Of a stretch of DNA of 64,000 nucleotides, positions 1 through 7,037 are shown one piece after another. The notes beneath the pieces are model-generated. The model searched no databases and was not told the origin of the DNA. It saw only the letters and a program-made list of their open reading frames with translations. The stretch is taken from positions 434,001-498,000 of the forward strand of contig NZ_JAXCLX010000001.1 in the NCBI RefSeq assembly GCF_034044635.1. Direction: 5' to 3'. The position numbers and the translations under genes are program-made. Each line of letters opens with the position of its first letter. The first letter of the stretch is position 1. The DNA is from Dongia rigui (GTDB lineage Bacteria > Pseudomonadota > Alphaproteobacteria > Dongiales > Dongiaceae).

Positions 1-19
1 TGGTTTTTCGCTACTTTGA

Positions 20-111
20 TTGTCATGGTCCGCGAAGGCGGACCATCCACGAGTTACTTTCTTGAGTCGCTAACAAACTCGTGGATCCCCCGCCTACGCG
101 GGGGATGACAA
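20..111. repeat. Composite REP-like palindrome, copy 1
   Basis: The element is bounded by TTGTCAT and ATGACAA. Inside it are a hairpin GGTCCGC/GCGGACC, an inverted pair CCACGAGTT/AACTCGTGG, and a second hairpin CCCCCGC/GCGGGGG. The same architecture recurs three more times in the window. It lies just downstream of the 3' end of mmcB, where it could end transcription. It is a non-coding repeat; its mobility is unknown. Confidence 0.8.
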
Positions 112-138
112 GCGAGGCGTGGCGCTGACAACGCGTCC

Positions 139-618
139 CTATCCCATCATCTCCATCACCCGCGCCAGGCGTTGGCTCGCGGTGATGGCGAGTTGCAATG
201 TCTGCGCGCGGCGGCGGTTGCCGTTGAGCGGTATCGCCTGTGAATCGCGAAGGATGGCACCGCCATGCCGATCCGCGATGATGAGGCCGCGATCGGCGGG
301 CAAAATCTCGCGCGGGAATGGCGGCGCCACGGCGAAGAAGAAGCGGTCGCAGAAGTCGAGATATTCGGGCCATTTCTGGTCGGCGCGAAAATCGGCACGG
401 CACGACTTGATCTCGACGATCACGAACTCACCGGCATCGTTGAGTGCCACGATGTCGGCCCGGCGCTTGGCCCGCAGCGGAAACTCCTGGAGGGCAGCAT
501 AACCCAGATCGGCAAAGAGCCGCATCACACCACGCGCGATGCCCGTTGCAATCAACGCGTCGCCATCGCCACCCAGCCCTGCAGGGGGCAATGGAATGCT
601 GTTCGAAATCTCCGCCAT
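139..618 (-). CDS. mmcB: MmcB family DNA repair protein
   Basis: This 159-residue protein matches the MmcB (former DUF1052) family, a restriction-endonuclease-fold protein found mainly in alphaproteobacteria. In Caulobacter it belongs to the DNA-damage response. The core is visible as a run of acidic/basic positions typical of PD-(D/E)xK nucleases: RRADIVAL near residue 53, then VIVEIKS near residue 67, where D, E and K would be the catalytic set. The ATG is close to a near-consensus alphaproteobacterial SOS box on the upstream side, which would fit damage induction. It is transcribed away from mtgA. The family assignment is from memory of conserved motifs; the function in this organism is inferred. 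Confidence 0.85.
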   Translation of the reverse strand: MAEISNSIPLPPAGLGGDGDALIATGIARGVMRLFADLGYAALQEFPLRAKRRADIVALNDAGEFVIVEIKSCRADFRADQKWPEYLDFCDRFFFAVAPPFPREILPADRGLIIADRHGGAILRDSQAIPLNGNRRRAQTLQLAITASQRLARVMEMMG

Positions 619-628
619 GCTCTGCTCG

Positions 629-643
629 GTTCGAAGGTGGTAC
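629..643. promoter_or_regulatory. Possible LexA (SOS) box upstream of mmcB
   Basis: The plus strand reads GTTC-N7-GTAC, one mismatch from the alphaproteobacterial LexA consensus GTTC-N7-GTTC. It sits 11 bases upstream of the mmcB start, where a repressor would cover the promoter. A one-mismatch match to such a short motif can be chance, so confidence is low. Confidence 0.3.
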
Positions 644-749
644 CTCTTTCACCGGCAGCTTGCCGCGGTGTTCCTGTTTTGTCCAGAGGGCGCCGCTTGC
701 GGGGCTGCGCCAAGCCAAGTATCCAGGGCCGCTGGATATTGGGGGCTGG

Positions 750-1472
750 ATGATCGAGGCGGAGTCGATAAAGCGACCGGGTCGGGTGCGCCGCCTGTGG
801 CGCCTCTTGATGCGCGTCGTCGCCCTCTTCCTCCTCATCTCTGTGGTCTCCACCGCCGTCTACGCCTGGGTCCCAATCCCCATCACCTGGCTGATGATCG
901 AGCGCGTGTTTGAGGGCAATTGGATCAACAAATCCTGGCGCTCTTACGAGAATATCTCGCCCAACCTCGCCCGCGCCGTCATCGCCGCCGAGGACGCCAG
1001 ATTCTGCGAACATCGTGGCTATGATTGGGAAGCGATCAAGAAGGCCTATAAGCGAAACCAGAAGGCCAAGCGCATCCGTGGTGGTTCCACCATCAGCAAC
1101 CAGACCGCCAAGAACGTCTTCCTGTGGCCCGACCGCACCTATATCCGCAAAGGGCTCGAATTCTACTTCACCGGCCTCATCGAGTTGACCTGGACCAAGA
1201 AGCGCATCCTCGAGGTCTATCTCAACGTCGTGGAATTCGGCCCCGGCATCTATGGCGCCGAAGCGGCGGCAGAAGCGCATTTCGGAAAATCGGCCAAGGA
1301 CCTGACGCGGCGCGAAGCAGCCCTCCTCGCCGCCGTCCTCCCCAACCCCATCCGCTGGTCGGCCTCGAAGCCCACCGGCTATATCCGCAGCCGCGCCGGC
1401 ACCATCCAGGCCCGCATGAACGATGTGCCCGACCCGACCGGCGACCCCTGCAAGCGGGCGATCGCGCCGTAA
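750..1472 (+). CDS. mtgA: Monofunctional biosynthetic peptidoglycan transglycosylase
   Basis: MtgA polymerises lipid II into glycan strands at the periplasmic face of the inner membrane. The 240-residue product has a short cytoplasmic start, one membrane anchor (about residues 20-43) and a GT51 domain. The catalytic-region motif AAEDARFCEHRG holds the key Glu, followed by GGSTISNQTAKN and EVYLNVVEFGPGIYGAE. There is no transpeptidase domain, so it is monofunctional. The ATG at 750 is chosen because GGGGG lies 5-6 bases upstream and because an upstream reading-frame extension has no family similarity and overlaps mmcB. It stands alone, divergent from mmcB. Confidence 0.93.
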   Translation: MIEAESIKRPGRVRRLWRLLMRVVALFLLISVVSTAVYAWVPIPITWLMIERVFEGNWINKSWRSYENISPNLARAVIAAEDARFCEHRGYDWEAIKKAYKRNQKAKRIRGGSTISNQTAKNVFLWPDRTYIRKGLEFYFTGLIELTWTKKRILEVYLNVVEFGPGIYGAEAAAEAHFGKSAKDLTRREAALLAAVLPNPIRWSASKPTGYIRSRAGTIQARMNDVPDPTGDPCKRAIAP

Positions 1473-1534
1473 CGGAAGCCCTGCCGGTAACGTATCGTCA
1501 ATTAACCAAGACAGAGACGTAACCCGGTTGCAGA

Positions 1535-2167
1535 ATGATGGGCATGCCGACGATCGGTAGTGTCATCAATAACGGCCAGGGCCAGGTCATCGCCAAATTG
1601 CCGGGCGGTGCGCCGGGGACCGAGACGCTGCTCGTGCGCAAGACCAGCGCTGATGGCAACACAGCACCCGCTGCGAAATCCGGCGGCACAAGTACTGTCG
1701 CACCGGCGCCAGGCCAGCTCTCGGAAGCGGAAAAGCGTATCGTCGCCGAACTGCAGGCGCGCGACCGCGAAGTGCGCAACGAGGAACAGCGCCACGCCGC
1801 GACCGCCGGCCAGTTCGGCGGTGAACCACAATATGTCTTGAGACGCGGCCCCGACGGCAAGATGTATGCCGTCGAAGGCAAGGTGCAGATCAATGCCCAA
1901 GTCAGCGGTACGCCGGAAGACCGGGAAAAAGCGCTGCGCCGTATTCAGGCGGCCGCCGTCTCGGTGCAATCACCCTCATCCGGCGACACCCGCGCCGTCG
2001 CCAGTGCAGCAACGGCCCTCGTCGCGCAAGACGGCAAGCAGCCGCAATCATCCGAAGCAGAGCGTCGCCAACAGGCCGAGAAAGCCTATCGCCAATCGCA
2101 AGGAACGCAGCAGGCCGCCGATCTCGCGAAAGAGATCTTCGGCGCCGTGGCGGATCAGCGGGTCTAG
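1535..2167 (+). CDS. SprA-related (putative metalloprotease CJM1_0395 family) protein with degenerate zinc motif
   Basis: The 210-residue protein has a low-complexity N-terminus and then the SprA-related domain (about residues 62-150), recognised by LSEAEKRIVAELQARDREVR and the later GPDGKMYAV. In the family this segment carries a zinc-type HExxH. Here the matching stretch is E83-E84-Q-R-H87, so the first His is Glu, and the usual GGEV following YAV is EGKV. If the family is proteolytic, this member is probably not. The C-terminus is Gln/Ala-rich. Starts at 1535, 1538 and 1544 are all possible; no strong ribosome site separates them. Its role is unknown. Confidence 0.7.
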   Translation: MMGMPTIGSVINNGQGQVIAKLPGGAPGTETLLVRKTSADGNTAPAAKSGGTSTVAPAPGQLSEAEKRIVAELQARDREVRNEEQRHAATAGQFGGEPQYVLRRGPDGKMYAVEGKVQINAQVSGTPEDREKALRRIQAAAVSVQSPSSGDTRAVASAATALVAQDGKQPQSSEAERRQQAEKAYRQSQGTQQAADLAKEIFGAVADQRV

Positions 2168-2187
2168 CAGACGGCTCTTCTCTCAGA

Positions 2188-2269
2188 TCGTCATGCCCGG
2201 GCTTGACCCGGGCATCCACTCTCTCAGGAAACGCCAGTGGATCCCCGGGTCTTCGCCCGGGGACGACGA
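2188..2269. repeat. Composite REP-like palindrome, copy 2
   Basis: The element has two GC hairpins (GCCCGGG/CCCGGGC and CCCCGGG/CCCGGGG) around an inner inverted pair ATCCACT/AGTGGAT, with TCGTCAT and ACGACGA at its ends. It is nearly the reverse complement of copy 4 at 60389. It fills the gap between the convergent SprA-like and CopZ-like genes, a position that suits a two-way terminator. Confidence 0.85.
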
Positions 2270-2285
2270 ACAGAAGTGCAAACTC

Positions 2286-2489
2286 TCATGCCGCATCCCC
2301 CGTCACGTCATAACCCGCATCCTCGATGGCACTGACGACCTTGGCACGGTCGGGGGAGCCGCCGACCTTCACCTTGCCGCTGTCGATATCGACCTCGACC
2401 TCCGAGCCAGGTGCTGCCACGGCCAGCGCCTTCTTGATCGAGCTGGCGCAGCCGCCGCAATGGATGCCTTCGACCTTCAAATTCAACAT
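2286..2489 (-). CDS. copZ: Heavy-metal-associated (HMA) domain copper chaperone
   Basis: A single 67-residue HMA domain of CopZ/Atx1 type. The metal site is H10-C11-G-G-C14 in the first loop, the usual CxxC that binds Cu(I). The remaining beta-alpha-beta pattern and C-terminal EDAGYDV are standard. Such proteins carry Cu(I) to P-type ATPases or to regulators in the cytoplasm. No copper ATPase or CueR gene lies within this window, so it is an orphan locally. Its upstream region carries a promoter of the MerR/CueR design, consistent with copper induction. The symbol reflects family, not proven orthology. Confidence 0.88.
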   Translation of the reverse strand: MLNLKVEGIHCGGCASSIKKALAVAAPGSEVEVDIDSGKVKVGGSPDRAKVVSAIEDAGYDVTGDAA

Positions 2490-2519
2490 GGGAACGACCT
2501 TTCCTGATCCGATGGTCTG

Positions 2520-2550
2520 AATATGGGGTCTCCCATGATAGGAAGGTCAA
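2520..2550 (-). promoter_or_regulatory. CueR/MerR-type promoter for the copper chaperone
   Basis: Read on the minus strand, TTGACC (-35) and CATATT (-10) are separated by exactly 19 bases, the stretched spacing used by MerR-family activators. The spacer contains the dyad ACCTTCC-N6-GGGAGAC, close to the CueR operator ACCTTCC-N6-GGAAGGT. The predicted transcript starts about 20-25 bases before the copZ ATG. The regulator itself must be encoded elsewhere. Confidence 0.75.
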
Positions 2551-2610
2551 GCCCGATGGTGACGCGGCCACGCCCGTGCCAGACTGCGGGCACGGCAGCA
2601 GGGCAGCCCC

Positions 2611-3024
2611 ATGGACAGCAACCCGGATATCCGCAGATTTGCGGCAGGCGACCTCGACGGCATCGCGCAACTCGTCACCGCCACGGTGCAGGAGAGCTAC
2701 GGTCATTTGCTCCCCTCCTATCGCTTCGAGCGCGACGCGCAATGGGCGGATTCCTGGGTCGCGCTCGACCAGGGTCGGATCGTTGGCGTCGTCCTCACCG
2801 CGCTGGACTGGGTGGAAGACCTCTGGGTCGCTGTCGGCCACCGCGATGCCGGCCTCGGCGGCCGGCTGCGTGTCGTCGCCGAGAACGGCCGCGCCGTGCA
2901 ATTCTATCGCCGCCAAGGCTGGTCTACGGTCCGCCAACATCCACATGAAATCAATAGTTTCGACATGATGGATCTGAGCAAGCAGCTGGCATCCGCCGAC
3001 GCACCGGCGCGAAGCACGCCATAA
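2611..3024 (+). CDS. GNAT-like acetyltransferase with an apparent internal deletion
   Basis: The start (DIRRFAAGDLDGIAQLV) and the later ENGRAVQFYRRQGW are typical of GNAT N-acetyltransferases. Between LWVAVGHRDAGLGGRL (residues 71-86) and RVVAENGRA, however, the family normally has about 20-25 more residues forming the helix after the acetyl-CoA loop and part of strand 5. The frame is intact, so this looks like an in-frame deletion joined at a GGRL/RLRV microrepeat. The protein is 137 residues against a usual 155-170. Acetyl-CoA binding may be lost or altered. No operon partner is evident. Confidence 0.65.
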   Translation: MDSNPDIRRFAAGDLDGIAQLVTATVQESYGHLLPSYRFERDAQWADSWVALDQGRIVGVVLTALDWVEDLWVAVGHRDAGLGGRLRVVAENGRAVQFYRRQGWSTVRQHPHEINSFDMMDLSKQLASADAPARSTP

Positions 3025-3042
3025 AAATTCCCCTTAGACTTC

Positions 3043-3086
3043 TTGACGAAACTGTATTTCGATATATCTTATGTTTCGATATATCT
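3043..3086 (+). promoter_or_regulatory. Promoter and tandem operator of the PadR regulator
   Basis: TTGACG (3043-3048) and TCTTAT (3067-3072) make an 18-base-spaced promoter. A 13-base sequence TTTCGATATATCT occurs twice, at 3057-3069 and 3074-3086, with a 17-base period. Each copy contains the palindrome GATATATC. One copy covers the -10 region and one the likely transcription start. This is the expected layout for repression by the regulator encoded immediately downstream. Confidence 0.65.
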
Positions 3087-3105
3087 AAATAGAAAGGACA
3101 GATAT

Positions 3106-3717
3106 ATGTTTTTCAAACACTTACGTGACCACTGCGATAATCATCGGGCTGAAGGCGATCGGCGTTTCGCCCGGGATGAGTTCGGTGGTGGTGGTTTCTT
3201 CGGCGGTCGCGGCGGCTTCGGGCGCCATGGTTTTGGCCGGCACGGCCGGCGCTTCGGCCGCATCTTTGAACATGGCGATTTGCGCTATGTGGTGCTGCAG
3301 ATGATCGCGGAAAAGCCCCGTTATGGCTATGAGGTCATCAAGGCGATCGAGGAAAAGCTCGGCGGTGCCTATACCCCCAGCCCCGGTGTCATCTACCCCA
3401 CCCTCACATTGCTCGAGGAAACGGGCTACGCCACGGTGAGCGAGGCAGAGGGCAACAAGAAGCTCTATGCCGTGACCGAGGCCGGCAAGGCCTTCCTCGC
3501 CGAGAACAAGTCGATCATCTCGGCCATCTTCGACCGCATCAGCGAGACCCATGCCGCCCATGGCGGCGGCCCGGCCCCGCAAATCCTGCGCGCGATGGAA
3601 AACCTCAAAGTGGCGCTGCGCCTGCGCAGCTCGCAAGGCCCGCTCACCGACGAGCAGATCCGCGCCATCGCGGCAACGCTCGATGAGGCGGCCCAGAAGA
3701 TTGAGAACCTGAAATGA
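3106..3717 (+). CDS. PadR family regulator, YqjI-like
   Basis: The 203-residue protein has a Gly/Arg/His-rich N-terminal tail (about residues 1-48) followed by a PadR winged helix beginning at HGDLRYVVLQMIAEKPRYGY and including TPSPGVIYPTLTLLEE, then an alpha-helical dimerisation region. The tail-plus-wHTH plan and the motif spacing resemble E. coli YqjI, a nickel/iron-responsive repressor of the ferric-siderophore reductase gene yqjH. The tail here has fewer His/Cys than YqjI. The ATG at 3106 is chosen over 3043 because AGAAAGGA lies upstream at good spacing and the earlier start overlaps the operator. The next gene, a DUF2218 protein, overlaps by 4 bases, supporting an iron-related role. 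Confidence 0.82.
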   Translation: MFFKHLRDHCDNHRAEGDRRFARDEFGGGGFFGGRGGFGRHGFGRHGRRFGRIFEHGDLRYVVLQMIAEKPRYGYEVIKAIEEKLGGAYTPSPGVIYPTLTLLEETGYATVSEAEGNKKLYAVTEAGKAFLAENKSIISAIFDRISETHAAHGGGPAPQILRAMENLKVALRLRSSQGPLTDEQIRAIAATLDEAAQKIENLK

Positions 3718-4076
3718 TCATGGGGATGATGATGGCCACAACCAACACCGCCGCGACGACCACCGTCGCGGCCAATACCAATGCGTTGCCGTTGAGCTCC
3801 GTTGCCCGGGTGCCGACCGACAAGGCGGCACGCTATATGGGCCAGCTGTGCAAGCATTTTGCTCACAAGATCCCGGCGACCTTCGACGCGGATACCGGCC
3901 GCATCGAGTTTTCAATCGGCGTCTGCGAACTCGCGGTTGCGAAGGACGCGCTGGCACTCCACGTCTCCGCCGCCACGGAAGAGACCCTCGCTCAGATGGA
4001 GGACGTCATTGCCCGCCATCTGTTGCGCTTCGCCTTCCGCGACGAACTCGTCGTCACCTGGCAGCGCGGGGCGTAA
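3714..4076 (+). CDS. DUF2218 domain protein
   Basis: A 120-residue DUF2218 protein. The domain starts after a Met/Thr/Ala-rich leader with ARYMGQLCKHFAHKIPATFD and ends with FAFRDELVVTWQ. DUF2218 is often found alone beside, or fused to, siderophore-interacting (YqjH-type) ferric reductases. Here no reductase follows, only the domain. The ATG overlaps the stop of the PadR gene (ATGA), so the two are translationally coupled and share the GATATATC-containing promoter. Downstream Met codons at 3720 to 3732 are possible alternative starts. A role in iron or other metal handling is inferred from the partner regulator. Confidence 0.78.
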   Translation: MIMGMMMATTNTAATTTVAANTNALPLSSVARVPTDKAARYMGQLCKHFAHKIPATFDADTGRIEFSIGVCELAVAKDALALHVSAATEETLAQMEDVIARHLLRFAFRDELVVTWQRGA

Positions 4077-4102
4077 GCGCCGACCAATATCCGACGCGAC
4101 TT

Positions 4103-4140
4103 GCGGGTCTTCGCTGCCACCGACAGCGTCGGCAGCCCGC
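4103..4140. terminator. Stem-loop between convergent DUF2218 and TetR genes
   Basis: GCGGG and CCCGC enclose an inner inverted repeat GCTGCC-CCGAC/GTCGGCAGC with a small bulge. It fills the 70-base gap between two converging genes. There is no T-run on either side, so any termination would be imperfect or factor-assisted. Confidence 0.4.
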
Positions 4141-4146
4141 AGCGCG

Positions 4147-4734
4147 CTATTCTGCAGCCAAGTATGAAGTGACAAGCCGCACCAATTCGGCCCCAACCTC
4201 AGGGTTCTGCAATGTGCCGCGGCGCGCGGCATTGTGGATGACGCCGTCGATTGCGTCGGACAGGGTCATGGCGACGGCCTCGTCCGACGAGCCTGTCTTT
4301 CCCTGCCGGTAATGCCTGACGACGGCGGTATAGCTCGCCAGGTAATCGACCTCGAACGCGTCATGCGGATCGCGAAACGCGTCGGCGCTGGGGGCATCAT
4401 CTAGCAGCACCCGGTGCAGGCCCGGATGAAGGCTGTGCACGGCAATCAGATCGCGCACCAAGTCCGCGACGAACTGCGCCAGCGGCCTGCCCGACTTTCC
4501 AGCACGTTTCATGACGCCGAGGCAGTCTTCGATATGCCGGCGCCGGATCGCCTCGACTAAAGACAGCTTGCTCGGGAAGTACTGGTAGAGGGAACCGATG
4601 CTGACCCCGGCCGCCTCGGCCACCTTGTTGGTATTGAATCCAGCCCAGCCCTCCACGCTCAAAATGCGAGTGGCTGCCTCAATGATCGCCTCGACCGTCG
4701 CTTTTGAACGCGACTGGCTGGGCTCTTTGCGCAT
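4147..4734 (-). CDS. TetR/AcrR family transcriptional regulator
   Basis: A TetR-family repressor with its helix-turn-helix at the N-terminus (TVEAIIEAATRILSVEG, then TNKVAEAAGVSIGSLYQYFPSK) and a divergent all-helical ligand domain. The frame stays open up to a GTG at 4806, but that GTG lies inside a perfect inverted repeat that looks like the operator. The ATG at 4734 (195 residues) keeps the whole domain and has AAGG upstream, so it is preferred. The gene is divergent from the DinB gene and probably controls both itself and that neighbour. The ligand is unknown. Confidence 0.82.
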   Translation of the reverse strand: MRKEPSQSRSKATVEAIIEAATRILSVEGWAGFNTNKVAEAAGVSIGSLYQYFPSKLSLVEAIRRRHIEDCLGVMKRAGKSGRPLAQFVADLVRDLIAVHSLHPGLHRVLLDDAPSADAFRDPHDAFEVDYLASYTAVVRHYRQGKTGSSDEAVAMTLSDAIDGVIHNAARRGTLQNPEVGAELVRLVTSYLAAE

Positions 4735-4786
4735 CGCCGCCTTGGCTTTGGGAATGCGAGTAGACAAATCCGCCCCTTGAAGACTG

Positions 4787-4820
4787 AATGTGAACACCTT
4801 ACTCACATTTCTCGGTGTTC
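4787..4820. promoter_or_regulatory. Probable TetR operator between TetR and DinB genes
   Basis: AATGTGA (4787-4793) and TCACATT (4803-4809) form a perfect 7-base inverted repeat with a 9-base spacer. A second overlapping pair, GAACACC (4792-4798) and GGTGTTC (4814-4820), is also perfect. The site ends four bases before the DinB ATG. Binding here would block both divergent transcripts. Confidence 0.6.
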
Positions 4821-4823
4821 GCC

Positions 4824-5360
4824 ATGAGTGGCTCGCTACGCACTCTCCTCAGCTATCAGGCCTGGGCCAATCTTGAATTCCTCGACAAGCTTGCAGGGGT
4901 GGATCCGCTCACCCATCAGGCCGAACTGGCGGCCGCCTTGCGCCTGATGAATCATTGTCATGTCGTGGCGCGGATCTTCCAAAGCCACCTCACCGGCAAA
5001 ACCCATGGTTATGACGCCGACAATACGGTGGAGACCCCGCCCCTTGCCGACCTGCGGGCCGGCATGCCGGAAACCGATCAGTGGTATCTCGATTACATTG
5101 ACCGGGCCGGCCCAGGAGACCTCACCACACCCATCGCCTTCACCTTTACCGATGGCGACCGGGGTTTCATGACCGGCGCAGAGATGATCACCCATGTCGT
5201 GACCCATGGCGGCTATCACCGCGGCGAGGTCGGCCAGATCCTCAAAACGCTGAAGGTGCCCCTGCCCTGGGACACCTTCGCTGTCTATCTGCACCAGGCC
5301 CAGCCATCGCGGCGCCTCCAAGGCGTCGCACCTGCCCGGGTCAGTACGCCTGTTCCTTGA
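4824..5360 (+). CDS. DinB family protein
   Basis: A 178-residue DinB/YfiT-type four-helix bundle. The start (LLSYQAWANLEFLDKL), the central NHCHVVARIFQSHL and the C-terminal HVVTHGGYHRGEVGQIL supply the conserved His residues that bind a divalent metal in this superfamily. Members include thiol-dependent S-transferases, but many have no known substrate. ATG 4824 is preferred over an in-frame GTG at 4815. It is divergent from a TetR regulator, and its end overlaps the end of prfC by 20 bases on the opposite strand. Confidence 0.85.
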   Translation: MSGSLRTLLSYQAWANLEFLDKLAGVDPLTHQAELAAALRLMNHCHVVARIFQSHLTGKTHGYDADNTVETPPLADLRAGMPETDQWYLDYIDRAGPGDLTTPIAFTFTDGDRGFMTGAEMITHVVTHGGYHRGEVGQILKTLKVPLPWDTFAVYLHQAQPSRRLQGVAPARVSTPVP

Positions 5361-6927
5361 CCTTCAGGAACCGGACTTTCGGGTGGTCCTGCTGGGCGCG
5401 GTCGAGATGCCAGGCGTTGCGGGCGAGGAAGACGGGGTCGCCATTATGGTCCTTAGCCATGCTGGCACGGGTCTCGTCGACCAATGCCTTCAAGGCCGCC
5501 GGGTCATCGCTTTCCACCCAGCGCGCGGTGTGGAGGCTGGTCTGCTCGAACTTTACCGGCAGGCCATATTCCGTGCGAATGCGGTCGGCGAGGATTTCGA
5601 ACTGCAGGGCGCCGACGACGCCGACGATGTAATCCGTGCCGATCTCGGGCCGGAAGACGCGCGCGGCACCTTCCTCCGCCAATTGTTCAAGAGCCTTGCC
5701 CAAATGCTTGGCGCGCAAGGGATCGTCGGCGCGGACGGATTGCAGATATTCCGGCGCGAAGCTCGGGATGCCGACGAACTGCAGCACCTCGCCCTCGGTC
5801 AGCGTATCGCCGATGCGCAGGTTGCCGTGATTGGGGATGCCGAGGATGTCGCCGGCAAAGCCTTCTTCCGCGATCTCGCGGTCCTGGGCCAGGAAGACGA
5901 CCGGGTTATGGAGCGTCAGCTGCTTGCCCGAGCGGACATGGAGCATCTTCATGCCGCGCTGATACTGCCCTGAAACGAGACGCGTAAATGCAATACGGTC
6001 ACGGTGTTTGGGGTCCATGTTCGCCTGGATCTTGAAGACGAAGGCGGTGGTCTTTTCCTCGGTCGGCTGCACCACCCGGGTCAACGTCTTCTGCGGACGC
6101 GGCGGCGGCGCCATCTCGGCCAGACCCGACAGCAGCTCGCCGACACCGAAATTGTTGACGGCCGAGCCGAAATAGACCGGCGACAGATGGCCTTCGCGAT
6201 AAGCTTCGAGGTCAAATGGCTTCATCAGCCCGCGCGCCATTTCGACGTCGTCACGCAGACGGGCGACCTCGTCCTCTTTCAGATTCTGCTCGAGGGCCGG
6301 ATCGTTGATTCCTTTAATCTCAACGACATCCTCATCCTGCTTGCCGCCACGCTCGAACAGGATCAGCCGATCCTTCATGAGGTCGTAGCAGCCGCGGAAG
6401 GTCTTCCCCATGCCGATCGGCCAGGAGGCCGGCGTCACATCCAGCGCCAACTGGTCCTCGATCTCGGAGAGGAGGTCGATCGGCTCGCGGCTCTCGCGGT
6501 CCATCTTGTTGATGAAGGTGACGATCGGCACGTCGCGCAGGCGGCACGCCTCGAACAGCTTCCTCGTCTGAGCCTCGATGCCCTTGGCGGCATCGATGAC
6601 CATCACCGCGCTGTCGACGGCGGTCAGGGTCCGGTAGGTGTCTTCCGAGAAGTCCTCGTGCCCCGGCGTGTCGAGGAGATTGAACGCGCAGCCTTTGTAA
6701 TCGAAGCTCATGACCGAGGCGGTGACCGAGATGCCGCGCTCACGCTCGACCTTCATCCAGTCCGACCGGGCACGCCGCTGCTCGCCGCGCGCCTTCACGG
6801 CGCCCGCCAGCTGAATGGCGCCGCCGAACAGCAGCAGCTTTTCAGTCAGCGTGGTCTTGCCGGCGTCGGGGTGCGCGATGATCGCGAACGTGCGGCGCCG
6901 GGATACTTCATTCGGCAGATTGGCCAT
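5341..6927 (-). CDS. prfC: Peptide chain release factor 3
   Basis: RF3 is the GTPase that recycles RF1/RF2 from the ribosome after peptide release. The 528-residue product shows G1 AHPDAGKTTLTEKLL near residue 18, the switch segment RGISVTASVMSF, G3 LLDTPGHEDF and G4 FINKMDRE, followed by the RF3-specific domains II and III. Length and motifs are those of a full RF3 rather than EF-G. Its 3' end overlaps the convergent DinB gene by 20 bases. Small palindromes (GGAATC-tga-GATTCC and CAGATATATATCTG) lie in the upstream gap and may mark its promoter. Confidence 0.95.
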   Translation of the reverse strand: MANLPNEVSRRRTFAIIAHPDAGKTTLTEKLLLFGGAIQLAGAVKARGEQRRARSDWMKVERERGISVTASVMSFDYKGCAFNLLDTPGHEDFSEDTYRTLTAVDSAVMVIDAAKGIEAQTRKLFEACRLRDVPIVTFINKMDRESREPIDLLSEIEDQLALDVTPASWPIGMGKTFRGCYDLMKDRLILFERGGKQDEDVVEIKGINDPALEQNLKEDEVARLRDDVEMARGLMKPFDLEAYREGHLSPVYFGSAVNNFGVGELLSGLAEMAPPPRPQKTLTRVVQPTEEKTTAFVFKIQANMDPKHRDRIAFTRLVSGQYQRGMKMLHVRSGKQLTLHNPVVFLAQDREIAEEGFAGDILGIPNHGNLRIGDTLTEGEVLQFVGIPSFAPEYLQSVRADDPLRAKHLGKALEQLAEEGAARVFRPEIGTDYIVGVVGALQFEILADRIRTEYGLPVKFEQTSLHTARWVESDDPAALKALVDETRASMAKDHNGDPVFLARNAWHLDRAQQDHPKVRFLKVKEQAY

Positions 6928-7037
6928 GAGTCTCTAGGTCTTTCGGGAGAAGCGGTAATCGAGGCGCAATCTAAGCAATTCGGGGGAGATTTCCAGCCAA
7001 TTCGGAATCTGAGATTCCCCAGATATATATCTGATCT

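Noticed and set aside
7004..7033. Two small palindromes (GGAATC/GATTCC and CAGATATATATCTG) between the EamA and prfC genes
   Set aside because: Possible promoter or hairpin, but too short and isolated to call.
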